Part shown: positions 7,808 through 16,214 of the stretch, piece after piece
Layout: every line of letters starts with the position of its first letter
Numbering within the stretch: the first letter of the stretch is position 1
From: Pirellulaceae bacterium
GTDB lineage: Bacteria; Planctomycetota; Planctomycetia; Pirellulales; Pirellulaceae
Direction of reading: 5' to 3'
DNA: 35,579 nt
Assembly: GCA_024102795.1 (NCBI GenBank)
Contig: JAGFJK010000172.1
Location: 1-35,579 of the forward strand
The notes under the pieces: generated by a model
Told to the model about the DNA's origin: nothing
Databases searched by the model: none
The model's input: the letters and a program-made list of their open reading frames with translations, nothing else
Program-made: the position numbers and the translations under genes

Positions 7808-8716
7808 GTGAGCGACGACACGTCGGCTTCGTTTCTGGTCCGCCATGAGTTTCTGATCCGGCGCTTGCATTCGCTCAGCGGTCTGATTCCCGTGGGCGCG
7901 TATATGGTGGTTCACTTGCTGGTCAACGCCAGCGTGTTGAATTCGCCAGCCACATTCCAGACCGCCGTCTATCAGATTCACTCCCTGGGGAGTCTGCTGC
8001 CGCTGGTGGAGTGGACGTTCATTTTCCTGCCGATCTTGTTCCATGCCATTTTGGGCGTGGTGATCATCCGCGGCGGCCTGCCAAACAACAGCTCGTACCG
8101 ATACGTGAGCAATTTCCGGTACACGTTGCAGCGGGCGACCGGGATGATCGCCTTCGTGTTCATTGCCTGGCACGTGTTTCACATGCACGGCTGGTTTCAC
8201 TTCGAGTGGTGGCATGTCAACGTGTCGGAGCCGTTTGGCGGGGCGCAGTTCGCTCCGTACCGGGCGGCGTCGACGGTGGGCGAGGCGATGCGGGGCTTCT
8301 TCTATCCGGCATTTTACGCCCTGGGCGTCTTGTCCTGCGTGTTCCACCTGGCCAACGGCCTGTGGACGATGGGCATTACCTGGGGCGTATGGGTCACTCC
8401 GCGAGCGCAGGCTCGGGCAAGCTGGGTCTGCCTGGTGCTCGGTCTGGGGTTGGCGGTGGTGGGACTGAGTGCCTTGGCCGGAGCGGTCGGCGTGGGCGGG
8501 AAGGAAGCGGTCGAGCGAGCTCGGCAAGTGGAGGACAAGATGTTCGAGGCCAAGGTGCGGTCCGGGGAGCTGGATCCGGAGAGCGAGTTGGTCAAGTCCA
8601 AGCGGCGTGACGCTCACGAGAGTCACCAGGATTCGAACCAGCAGCCAGGCGAGAAGCAGGCGGGTGGCGACAAGGCCACGAGTGGCGTCTTGAGCAGCAG
8701 CCAATCAGCAAGGTAA
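7808..8716 (+). CDS. sdhC: Succinate dehydrogenase cytochrome b558 subunit
   Basis: Membrane anchor and haem-b subunit of succinate:quinone oxidoreductase. The 302 residues contain five hydrophobic segments (about 25-42, 66-88, 110-130, 165-190, 204-228), matching the single-polypeptide b558 family (Bacillus and epsilon-proteobacterial type) rather than separate SdhC and SdhD. Candidate haem ligands are His21, His36, His79, His122/His125 and His180, one or two per helix. From about residue 230 there is a hydrophilic, charged tail of about 70 residues, absent from the roughly 200-residue B. subtilis protein. The start is a GTG at 7808 with a G-rich stretch before it. sdhA begins 7 nt after the stop codon, so the two are co-transcribed. 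Confidence 0.9.
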   Translation: MSDDTSASFLVRHEFLIRRLHSLSGLIPVGAYMVVHLLVNASVLNSPATFQTAVYQIHSLGSLLPLVEWTFIFLPILFHAILGVVIIRGGLPNNSSYRYVSNFRYTLQRATGMIAFVFIAWHVFHMHGWFHFEWWHVNVSEPFGGAQFAPYRAASTVGEAMRGFFYPAFYALGVLSCVFHLANGLWTMGITWGVWVTPRAQARASWVCLVLGLGLAVVGLSALAGAVGVGGKEAVERARQVEDKMFEAKVRSGELDPESELVKSKRRDAHESHQDSNQQPGEKQAGGDKATSGVLSSSQSAR

Positions 8717-8723
8717 TGGTGCG

Positions 8724-10730
8724 ATGTCGAAGCAGCGGGTAGCGGTGGTAGGTGGCGGCCTGGCCGGGTTGGCGGCCACGATGAAGCTGGCCGAACTGGG
8801 CGTCCAGGTCGACCTGATCAGCCTGGTGCCGGTGAAGCGGTCCCACAGCGTGTGCGCTCAGGGCGGCATCAACTCGTGCAACGACCAGACTCGGCAGTTG
8901 GGCGACAGCGAGTGGAAGCATTTCGACGACACGGTGTACGGCGGCGACTTCCTGCAGCATCAGCCGCCGGTCAAGGAGATGTCCGACTGGGCTCCGAAGG
9001 TCATCGACCTGATGGACCGGCTGGGGGTGACCTTCAACCGGACGACGGAAGGATATCTGGATCGCCGGCGGTTCGGCGGCACGCTGTACAAGCGGACGGC
9101 GTTCGCGGGCGCCACGACGGGCCAGCAGTTGCTGTACGCCCTGGACGAACAGGTGCGGCGGTGGGAAACGGCGGGCCTGGTGAAGAAGTACGAATTCTGG
9201 GACTTCCTGGGGCCGGTGCTGGACGAGCGGGGCGTTTGCCGGGGCTGCGTCGCGCAGGACTTGGTGAGCATGGAAATCCGCAGTTTTCCGGCGGATGCCG
9301 TGATCATTGCCAGCGGCGGGTGCGGCCTGATTTACGGCCGCAGTACGATGTCGATGGTCTGTACGGGCAGCGCCGTCAGCCGTTGCTTTCAGAGAGGCGC
9401 CAAGTACGGGAACGGGGAGTTCATTCAGGTCCATCCCACGGCGATTCCCGGCGCCGACAAGCTGCGGCTGATGAGTGAGTCCGCTCGGGGGGAAGGGGGC
9501 CGGGTGTGGGTGCCGCGCAAGCCGCAGGACCCGCGCGATCCCCTGGAGATCCCCGAAGCCGAACGCTACTACTTTCTGGAGGACCGCTACCCGCAGTACG
9601 GCAACCTGGTGCCGCGGGACATCGCCACTCGCGAGATTTTCAACATCTGCGTCAACGAGCACCTGAGTGTCGAGAAGGGCAAGCAGTGCGTCTACCTGGA
9701 CCTGACGCATATCCCGCGTCACGAGCTGGATCGCAAGCTGGGCGGCATCCTGGAAATCTACGAGAAGTTCCAGGGGGTCGACCCGCGCGACACGCCGATG
9801 AAGATTTTCCCGGCCGTGCATTACTCGATGGGCGGCATCTGGGTCGATTACGAACGGACGGCCGAGGGCGGCCTGCGGCCCGGCTCGCCCCGCAACCAGG
9901 TGACGAGCATCCCGGGGCTGTACGCCATCGGGGAGTGCGACTATCAATACCATGGAGCGAATCGGCTGGGGGCCAATGCGCTGCTGAGCTGCATTTTCAG
10001 CGGGCTGTTCGTGGCCCCCGGCGTGAGGAACCTGCTGGCGTCGCAGAAATCGGCCGCGGCCGAACTGCCCGCTTCGCTTTTCGAGTCGGCTCGGCGCGAG
10101 CATCAGCGGGAGCACGACCAGTTGCTGGGTCGGCAGGGCGGCGGCGAAAACCCCTACTTGATCCACCAGGAATTGGGCGACGTGCTGACCAGTGCCGCCA
10201 CGGTCGTCCGTTTTAACGATCAACTGCGGGCGGCCATCGGCAAGGTCCAGGAGCTGCGGGAGCGGGCCGCCCGCTGCTCGCTGTCGGATACCGGGAACTG
10301 GACCAATCAGAATGTCGTGTTCACGAAAGCCTTGCAGGACATGTTCCCCCTGGCCTTGACGATTCTGCAGGGCGCGCTGCAGCGGGACGAGTGCCGCGGC
10401 GCGCATTTCAAGCCCGATTTCGCCTTGCCCAGCCTGACGGCGGAAGATCCGGCCGGGCGCCGGCGGGAGGCGGTGGAGTGGTGTGAGCGGTTCGAGCAGA
10501 GTACGGCCAGGTGGTGTAAGTCGACTATCGCCACCTGGGACGGCGAGTTGCCGGAAATTACGTACGAGGACGTGGATACGTCGTTGATTCCGCCGCGTCC
10601 GAGGCTGTACGGTCTGGTGGGCGCCGACGTGATTGAACAGGTGTGGAACGAGCGGCAGGCGGCTCGCCAGCAGGGCGCCGGCGGGAACGGCGCGGCGGCG
10701 GCGGCCGGTGCCGAGGCGGTGACGCACTAG
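8724..10730 (+). CDS. sdhA: Succinate dehydrogenase flavoprotein subunit
   Basis: Catalytic FAD subunit that oxidises succinate to fumarate on the cytoplasmic face of the membrane; 668 residues. The dinucleotide-binding motif GGGLAGLAA is at residues 10-18. His41 in RSHSVCAQGGIN is the position of the covalent histidyl-FAD. HPTAIPG and SARGEGG carry active-site residues, HYSMGGIWVD and ECDYQYHGANRLG complete the FAD and substrate site. The lack of a separate SdhD and the b558 partner place it in the Bacillus-like class. The ATG at 8724 has AAGG 10 nt upstream, within the end of sdhC. sdhB follows only after a 474-bp gap that holds a large inverted repeat. Confidence 0.97.
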   Translation: MSKQRVAVVGGGLAGLAATMKLAELGVQVDLISLVPVKRSHSVCAQGGINSCNDQTRQLGDSEWKHFDDTVYGGDFLQHQPPVKEMSDWAPKVIDLMDRLGVTFNRTTEGYLDRRRFGGTLYKRTAFAGATTGQQLLYALDEQVRRWETAGLVKKYEFWDFLGPVLDERGVCRGCVAQDLVSMEIRSFPADAVIIASGGCGLIYGRSTMSMVCTGSAVSRCFQRGAKYGNGEFIQVHPTAIPGADKLRLMSESARGEGGRVWVPRKPQDPRDPLEIPEAERYYFLEDRYPQYGNLVPRDIATREIFNICVNEHLSVEKGKQCVYLDLTHIPRHELDRKLGGILEIYEKFQGVDPRDTPMKIFPAVHYSMGGIWVDYERTAEGGLRPGSPRNQVTSIPGLYAIGECDYQYHGANRLGANALLSCIFSGLFVAPGVRNLLASQKSAAAELPASLFESARREHQREHDQLLGRQGGGENPYLIHQELGDVLTSAATVVRFNDQLRAAIGKVQELRERAARCSLSDTGNWTNQNVVFTKALQDMFPLALTILQGALQRDECRGAHFKPDFALPSLTAEDPAGRRREAVEWCERFEQSTARWCKSTIATWDGELPEITYEDVDTSLIPPRPRLYGLVGADVIEQVWNERQAARQQGAGGNGAAAAAGAEAVTH

Positions 10731-10883
10731 GTACGACAGCACCAGTTGGGATTCCAATGTAGCCCGAAGCGTAAGGTTTGAAGTTGTGCACTACTTGTTT
10801 GTGAACAGCAGGTGTGTTGGGTTTTCACGCAACAACAATTGTTCGGGCGTTTAAATAGACAACGGACAAGAATTTGAAGTCCC

Positions 10884-11118
10884 TCTGGCTCCCTCCCCGC
10901 TTCGGGGAGGGCTGGGGAGGGGTCTTCGGGACTGGATGTACAATGCACGTAGTGGCTGCCACGGCGCGTTTTCGGTTTGTTTGAATCGCGTATCGGAATC
11001 AAGAGCTTGATGTACGCAACCAGCCGACAGTTGGGCTGATGCGGCGGGTGCGGGTCGAGTTTGAAACGAGTGCCAAGAGCCCCTCCCCAGCCCTCCCCGA
11101 AGCGGGGAGGGAGCCAGA
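10884..11118. repeat. Pair of 39-bp perfect inverted repeats between sdhA and sdhB
   Basis: The 39 bases at 10884-10922 recur as an exact reverse complement at 11080-11118, 157 bp away. Each arm is itself a hairpin: CCCTCCCCG, loop CTT, CGGGGAGGG. The whole 235-bp structure resembles a small non-autonomous element (MITE-like) or two oppositely oriented palindromic repeats. No transposase is encoded between the arms and I see no clear target-site duplication; GAAGT occurs on both sides but offset. The rest of the 10731-11204 gap contains no gene; the stretch 10740-10875 is noticeably more AT-rich. Confidence 0.8.
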
Positions 11119-11204
11119 AGTGATTTATGGGAGGGCCGCCGAAGCGGAGTCCACAGCCCCGTTCGAGAAACCCACTACATTTCCGCGAGACGAAGATTCG
11201 ACTC

Positions 11205-12059
11205 ATGGCAGAACCATCTTCCAACGGCAAGCAGCGTCCGGACACGTTCGAGGTCCGCATCCTTCGTCAGGACAAGCCCGGGTCGCCGAGCTACTGGGAG
11301 CGGCACCGGGTTCGTTACGAGCCGGAGATGAACGTGATCAGCGTGTTGCAGCGAATTGCCGCCCAGCCCAAGACGGTCGACGGCAAGCAAGTGGCGCCGG
11401 TGGCCTGGGACTGCAACTGTCTGGAGGAGGTCTGCGGAGCCTGCACGATGGTCATCAATGGCCGGGTGCGCCAATCCTGCTCGGCCCTGGTCGATCGCCT
11501 GCTGGACGAGAATCCGGACGAGATCGAACTGCAGCCGATGAGCAAGTTCCCCGTCGTGCGGGACCTGGTTGTCGACCGGCGCCGGTTGTTCCGGGCCCTG
11601 CAGAAGACAAGCTGCTGGATCCCGGCGGATGGCTACTATGACATGGGAGCCGGACCCCGCCAGCCACCGGCGCTGCAGGAGCAGAACTACCCGCTCAGCC
11701 AGTGCATGAGTTGCGGGTGCTGCCTGGAGGCCTGTCCGCAATACACCAAGGTCGAACTCGCTCGGCGACCCGACGAGACGGAGGAGCAGTTCGAGCAGCG
11801 GAAGCAGCAAGCCTACGATCAGGCGTTCGTCGGTCCGCACGCGATCAGCCAGGTGATGTTGTTCAACAGCCACCCCACCGGCAAGTTCAACGCCGGCGAG
11901 CGGCTGGAAGCCCTGACGGCGCCGGGCGGGATCCAGATCTGCGGCAACGCTCAGAACTGCGTGGCGGTCTGTCCCAAGCAGATTCCGCTGACCACGTCGA
12001 TCGCTCGCGCCGGCCGAGCCACCACCCTCCACTCGCTCAAGAAGTGGTTCGGATCCTGA
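11205..12059 (+). CDS. sdhB: Succinate dehydrogenase iron-sulfur subunit
   Basis: Electron-transfer subunit linking SdhA flavin to the quinone site; 284 residues. The [2Fe-2S] ligands are Cys72, Cys77, Cys80 and Cys92 (CNCLEEVCGACTM). The ferredoxin-like half has CMSCGCCLEAC (Cys167, 170, 173, with Cys177) and CGNAQNCVAVCPK (Cys246, 252, 256), consistent with the [4Fe-4S] and [3Fe-4S] clusters. The ATG at 11205 is chosen because it begins the family-like sequence; the upstream in-frame extension runs into the inverted repeat. Only a weak purine-rich stretch precedes the start. The order C-A-B is the normal one, but the 474-bp break from sdhA is unusual and could change relative expression. 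Confidence 0.95.
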   Translation: MAEPSSNGKQRPDTFEVRILRQDKPGSPSYWERHRVRYEPEMNVISVLQRIAAQPKTVDGKQVAPVAWDCNCLEEVCGACTMVINGRVRQSCSALVDRLLDENPDEIELQPMSKFPVVRDLVVDRRRLFRALQKTSCWIPADGYYDMGAGPRQPPALQEQNYPLSQCMSCGCCLEACPQYTKVELARRPDETEEQFEQRKQQAYDQAFVGPHAISQVMLFNSHPTGKFNAGERLEALTAPGGIQICGNAQNCVAVCPKQIPLTTSIARAGRATTLHSLKKWFGS

Positions 12060-12182
12060 CCCTCGGCGCTGCCTTCCTGACAACTGACAACTCCCACCTC
12101 CCATCCCTACACGTTGCCGCTCCCGATGAGCTATACTATCCGCCGCGCGGTATAGCCGGAACCTTTGCCGGGGCGGACATTC

Positions 12183-12977
12183 ATGCTGGAGACACGGGCG
12201 GGAACGCTGTACGATTATCCCGGATACTACGATCTGGTATTCGGTTCGGACTGGAAGTCCGAGTTTGATTTTCTGCGGGCCTGTTTCGCTCGCCACGCTC
12301 AGCGTCCCGTACGGCACGTGTTTGAACCGGCTTGCGGCACGGGACGGCTGCTGTACCGGTTGGCGCGGGCCGGTTACCGAGCGAGCGGTCTGGATCTGAA
12401 TGCTCGCGCGGTGAAGTATTGCAACGACCGGCTGCGGCGATACGGTTTGCCGGCGACGATCCGCGTGGGCGACATGACGGACTTTCGAGTCCGCTCGCCG
12501 GCGGACGCCGCCTTCAACATGATCAACAGCTTTCGTCACTTGCAATCGCAGGGCGAGGCTCGGGCGCATCTGCAGTGCATGAGCGGCGCGGTCGCGCCGG
12601 GTGGCGTGTACGTCATCGGGCTGCATTTGACGCCGACGGTCGGGAGGGCGATGGAGGAGGAAACGTGGTCGGCGCGGCGAGGCCACCTCTGCGTCGCGAC
12701 CCATTTGCGCACGATCAGCCGGGATCCTCGCCGAAGGCTGGAACGGTTTCGCATGACGTGCGACGTTTACACGCCGCGCCGCTGTTTCCGCCTGGCCGAG
12801 GAGATCGACTTTCGGACCTATACGGCGCCGCAGTTCCTGAGCCTGGTGCGCAGCGTGCCGGCTTGGGAGATCGCCGAAACGTACGACTTTGCCTACCGGC
12901 TGGATCGGCCGGTCCAGTTGCAGCCAGACACCGAGGACGTGGTGTTCGTGCTGCGGAAGCGGCCCGCGAAGAGTTGA
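12183..12977 (+). CDS. Class I SAM-dependent methyltransferase
   Basis: A 264-residue protein starting at the ATG at 12183 (CGGGG about 9 nt upstream). It begins with a YDYPGYYDLVFG segment typical of small-molecule methyltransferases. Motif I is VFEPACGTGRLL (residues 46-57), the acidic residue ending strand 2 is Asp71 (GLDLN), and a later VGDMTDF provides the adenine-binding acidic position. FNMINSFRHL matches the motif IV region. A TATACT at 12132-12137 could be its -10 box, but no good -35 precedes it. The substrate is unknown, and no biosynthetic cluster surrounds it. The gene lies 123 nt after sdhB and is probably transcribed separately. Confidence 0.85.
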   Translation: MLETRAGTLYDYPGYYDLVFGSDWKSEFDFLRACFARHAQRPVRHVFEPACGTGRLLYRLARAGYRASGLDLNARAVKYCNDRLRRYGLPATIRVGDMTDFRVRSPADAAFNMINSFRHLQSQGEARAHLQCMSGAVAPGGVYVIGLHLTPTVGRAMEEETWSARRGHLCVATHLRTISRDPRRRLERFRMTCDVYTPRRCFRLAEEIDFRTYTAPQFLSLVRSVPAWEIAETYDFAYRLDRPVQLQPDTEDVVFVLRKRPAKS

Positions 12978-13037
12978 CCGCTCGCCGGACATAGGCGTGT
13001 CTGTTCGCCAGCACCCGCTAGCCAGAACGAGTTGGCC

Positions 13038-14393
13038 GTGACTACCAGCCAGTTGACGAGTACCGCGGTGGACGCCCAGGCGACGCGCAGTTTCACCTTA
13101 TGGGCCCTGCGAACGATCGGGTTGCGGGTGGAGCCGGAGGGCGAGCACGTCTTCCGGTTTCTGGCGCCGGAGGATCGGCGCGAGTCGCTGAACGGGGCCG
13201 GCACGGTCCGGTTCACGTTTGTGGAACCGGCGGGTGTTGGCAAGCCGGGTGCGATCGAGTACGTGACGCCCGCGGCGAGGATGTTTCAGTGGCTCTTGGA
13301 CCAGCTCAAGACCAGCCGGCAGCCGACGCTGGCCGTTCCGGTCGCGGACGTGACGGGCGTGGAGCAGTTGGCGGAACGACTGTTCGCGGCATATTCCCTG
13401 GAGGGAGGCGCGGCGGTCCGCCTGGGTGGTTGCGACTTGGAACCGCGGTCGCTGCTGCGGCTCTCCTTCCGTTTAGGCGCCGTCGATGATACGCGGACGC
13501 CGCGGCTCCGTCATTTGAATTTTCTCCACGACGGAACGTTGCTCGACGACGAATCGGTGACCCAACTGCGGCTTGACGATCTGGCTCCGGCAGGTCCGGA
13601 GCTGCTGGCCGACCAGCGGGGGTTGCCGGAGAGGTTCGACGAGTGGCTCGACGCATGTCAGGCCGCGGCCCGCGAGTCGTTGCGGGCCGAGTTTCCGGAC
13701 CGGTCCGCGGAACTGCTCGCCACGTGTCGCGTGCTCTGCAACCACGCCGCGGGAACGTTGCTGTTTGACTGCGGGGGGCAAGCGATCGAGGTGCCGTTTG
13801 AGGGCTGGGCGTTGCCGTTGGCCCACGGGCAGCAGTTGCCGCCTCCGTTGACTTGTCCCGCCACGGGCCGGCAGTCGTACCATGTCGCCGCGACCTGCGA
13901 CGGGCGTGTCACGGTGCGCGAGGCGTTGGAAACGTGCGGCGAATCCGGCAAGACGGGATTGCCGGACCAGTTCGAAACCTGCGAGGCGACCGGGACGCGA
14001 GCTTTGAGGGAGTTTCTGTCGACGTGCCCGGTCAGCGACGGCAGGGTCCTGACGTCGCGTCTGGTGGCTTGTCCGACTTGCCGGCAGCGGGTCAGCCCAG
14101 GCGCCGTGTCGCACGGCCACTGCCAGGCTTGCCGGGCGCTGCAGCCGATCAGCAAGGACGATCCCCGGCTGGCGCAGATCTTTGGCGAGTATCCGAAGCT
14201 GGATCGTTGGAGCCATTGGAAGCTGAGTGAAACGAGCAGCGCGTATGTGCTGAGCGCCGCGGCCTGGGGCCGGCGGTTGCTGGTCGTACTGCAGAAGGAT
14301 TCGCTGGAGGTGCGTCACCTGGCCGCTGCCGGCCGCTGGAGTGCTGCCTGGTCCGAAGTCCCGTTGTCGCAGCGGGCTGAACTGTTGCGGTAA
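13038..14393 (+). CDS. Unrecognised protein with tandem cysteine repeat and zinc-ribbon-like end
   Basis: I do not recognise this 451-residue protein. The GTG at 13038 is chosen over the TTG at 13032 because AACGAG lies 6 nt before it. There is no signal peptide or membrane segment. The first 260 residues are mixed alpha/beta in composition with few cysteines. Residues 273-365 carry nine cysteines at 273, 287, 300, 315, 330, 345, 348, 362 and 365. The spacing of 13-15 residues follows a repeated pattern T-C-x-x-[TS]-G-x-x-x-L-x-x-x-[LF], and ends in CPTC-x13-CQAC, which looks like a zinc ribbon. A conserved-looking tail of about 80 residues rich in Trp follows. It is probably cytoplasmic and metal-binding; its role is unknown. 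Confidence 0.75.
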   Translation: MTTSQLTSTAVDAQATRSFTLWALRTIGLRVEPEGEHVFRFLAPEDRRESLNGAGTVRFTFVEPAGVGKPGAIEYVTPAARMFQWLLDQLKTSRQPTLAVPVADVTGVEQLAERLFAAYSLEGGAAVRLGGCDLEPRSLLRLSFRLGAVDDTRTPRLRHLNFLHDGTLLDDESVTQLRLDDLAPAGPELLADQRGLPERFDEWLDACQAAARESLRAEFPDRSAELLATCRVLCNHAAGTLLFDCGGQAIEVPFEGWALPLAHGQQLPPPLTCPATGRQSYHVAATCDGRVTVREALETCGESGKTGLPDQFETCEATGTRALREFLSTCPVSDGRVLTSRLVACPTCRQRVSPGAVSHGHCQACRALQPISKDDPRLAQIFGEYPKLDRWSHWKLSETSSAYVLSAAAWGRRLLVVLQKDSLEVRHLAAAGRWSAAWSEVPLSQRAELLR

Positions 14394-14401
14394 CGACCTG
14401 T

Positions 14402-14630
14402 CCGCTACTTTCGCGGAGCGTATTGTCGCCATTCGCTCCGCGAAAGTAGCGCGTGCGGCGACAGCAGTGGGCCATCACGTTTCGGTGGAAGCCGGTACCA
14501 CGATGCCCGCTACTTTCGCGGAGCGCATTGTCGCCTTTCGCTCCGCGAAAGTAGCGCGTGCGGCGACAGAAGTGCGCCATCACGTTTCGGTGGAAGCTGG
14601 TACCGCGATGCCCGCTACTTTCGCGGAGCG
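14402..14630. repeat. 105-bp tandem repeat with 17-bp palindrome, 2.2 copies
   Basis: Units begin at 14402, 14507 and 14612, exactly 105 bp apart; the first two are near-identical and the third is cut short. Each full unit holds GCTACTTTCGCGGAGCG and its exact reverse complement CGCTCCGCGAAAGTAGC around a 13-nt loop, so a long hairpin can form on either strand. In the third, the loop is lost and CTTTCGC-GGA-GCGAAAG remains. The repeat lies between the convergent cysteine-repeat gene and the SDR gene, so it may also act as a transcription block. Confidence 0.85.
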
Positions 14631-14653
14631 AAAGGCGACGATGCTGTACCAGG

Positions 14654-15448
14654 CTATTCGGGACCGGCGGAGCCGCGCGAGGCCCACCAGGGCAGGCTGA
14701 TCCCGCCGTCGACCAGCAGGGTGGCGCCGGTCATGTATTCGTGGCGGGGATCGCACAGAAACAGGATGGCGTCGGCGATCTCTTCGGGTTGTCCCAGGCG
14801 GCCCAGGGGGATGTTCCGGCCGGCTCGCTGTAAGATCTCCTCGCTGGCGAACTTGCGTTCGCCGGGCGTATCGATCCAGCCGGGCTGGATCATGTTGACG
14901 CGAATCCGCTGTTCGGCCAGTTCGATGGCGGCCGTCTTACCCATGTGCTCCAGTGCGGCTTTCGACATGTTGTAGGCCATGGAACGCGGGACGGGCAGGA
15001 AGGCGTGGGGCGAGCTGACCAGGACGACGGCCCCCCCATCCCCCTGTTGGATCATTTGCTGGGCAGCGGCTCGCAGCAGGTAAAAAGCCCCCCACATGGT
15101 GACATCAATGGTCCGGCGGAAGCCGTCCATTTCGGCCGTGTGGAACGGCTGTCGGTCGCTGTAAGCGGCATTGCTGACGGCGATATCCAGTTTGCCGAAT
15201 GCTTCCACGGTGCGGCGGACAAGTTGTTCGACGGCCAACTGGTCGGCGACATCGGCCTGGACCTTGATCGCCTGCCCGCCGGCGTCCCGGATGGCGTGCA
15301 CGACTTCGTCGGCCGCATCGGCGTGCGTGTGGTAGTTGACGGCCACGTGGGCCCCGGCGCGTCCCAGCGCCACCGCGGTGGCGCGGCCAATTCCCAGGCT
15401 GGCGCCCGTTACCAGTGCGACTCGCCCCTGCAGGTCGATGGACGCCAT
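14654..15448 (-). CDS. Short-chain dehydrogenase/reductase
   Basis: A classical SDR of 264 residues, the usual size. The cofactor motif is TGASLGIGR (residues 14-22). SNAAYS (92-97) stands in place of the usual NNAG. The catalytic residues are Ser146 (VLVSSPHAF), Tyr159 and Lys163 (YNMSK). QPGWIDTP follows, and MTGATLLVDGG near the C-terminus is the family-typical end. An Asn at the start of helix 2 (VAVNYH) rather than Asp suggests NADP(H). It looks like the glucose-1-dehydrogenase / 3-oxoacyl-ACP-reductase branch, but the substrate cannot be assigned. The ATG at 15448 directly precedes MASIDLQGRVALVTG. The gene is monocistronic on the minus strand. Confidence 0.92.
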   Translation of the reverse strand: MASIDLQGRVALVTGASLGIGRATAVALGRAGAHVAVNYHTHADAADEVVHAIRDAGGQAIKVQADVADQLAVEQLVRRTVEAFGKLDIAVSNAAYSDRQPFHTAEMDGFRRTIDVTMWGAFYLLRAAAQQMIQQGDGGAVVLVSSPHAFLPVPRSMAYNMSKAALEHMGKTAAIELAEQRIRVNMIQPGWIDTPGERKFASEEILQRAGRNIPLGRLGQPEEIADAILFLCDPRHEYMTGATLLVDGGISLPWWASRGSAGPE

Positions 15449-16214
15449 GTTGGGGAACTGCTTTCTCTCGAGAGGGGGTGGCGAGGGAGGCGATTATTCC
15501 GGCCGCGAGGGCGACCGGCAGGCCCTATGCTAGCGGGCTCGCCGGCAGTCGGCAACCAGCGCCCCGGCGGGGCAAAGCGGGCGTTTCCCGCAGGAAAAGT
15601 TGGCTTGAAAACCTGTTTTTGAGACTGGACCGGCTTCGGCGCTTGGTTAGAATTGAGACGCCTGCAATGAGCCAAGCCCACCCGGCAAAAACCACTGAGA
15701 AATCGCTCTAACAAGGCATCATGTGAAGAACTGCCGCTCGTTCGGCGGGCGGTTGTGGTCGAGGAGCCGTTAGCTCAAACCTTCCTGATGAATGCTGGAT
15801 CGAAGGGACTGTTGTCGATTCAGTCTTGCCGCAATGATGCTTGATTCCACGGACGCAACATGCAGCCCGTTTGCGCAGCAGCGGTCCCCCGCCTCGTGAA
15901 GGCTGATGGCGGACTGCCGGGCCTGAGGGTATCCGCAAACCGGCGGCTGAAAGATTGGGGGATTTGCGAAGACTATGTGGCAGTGGCACAGTTTTCGCAG
16001 GATGAATCTCTTTCCAAATGGCGGTCCGGGCAAGTCGGGAACCGAGCAGGGTGGTAGATTTTGCGAGGGCAGTTTTTGGCCTTGCGGCTGACAACCGGGA
16101 ATTATCAACTCAGGTGCGCAGAAGCGGTGAACCCCAGGTTAACAATCACGTTTCCGGCTTGAGTCACTGTTCCCGTTTTGAAATGGTGAAGTTTCCCCCG
16201 AAGTTTGCACAAGC
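15449..16214. other. Long non-coding gap before the primary sigma factor gene
   Basis: These 766 bases contain no open frame I would call a gene, and I recognise no tRNA or structured RNA. The second half (about 15780-16214) is visibly more AT-rich than the flanking genes and carries the presumed promoter and leader of the sigma factor gene. I searched for -35/-10 pairs by eye. CTGACA at 16088 and TTGCGG at 16082 have no properly spaced -10 box, so no promoter is called. A small RNA here cannot be excluded. Confidence 0.5.

Noticed and set aside
8592-10757. Long minus-strand open frame (721 codons) opposite sdhA
   Set aside because: It is a complementary-strand shadow of the strongly supported sdhA gene, with Arg/Gln/His-rich composition and no recognisable domain.
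10876-11121. GAAGT on both sides of the sdhA-sdhB inverted repeat as a target-site duplication
   Set aside because: The two copies are not at equal distance from the repeat ends (one is 4 bp away, the other overlaps the end), so it does not support a clean insertion.
14341-14700. Plus-strand open frame encoding a 35-residue peptide repeat
   Set aside because: The frame is open only because the DNA repeat unit is 105 bp, a multiple of three. It overlaps the end of the preceding gene, has no ribosome binding site, and the DNA is a palindromic repeat.
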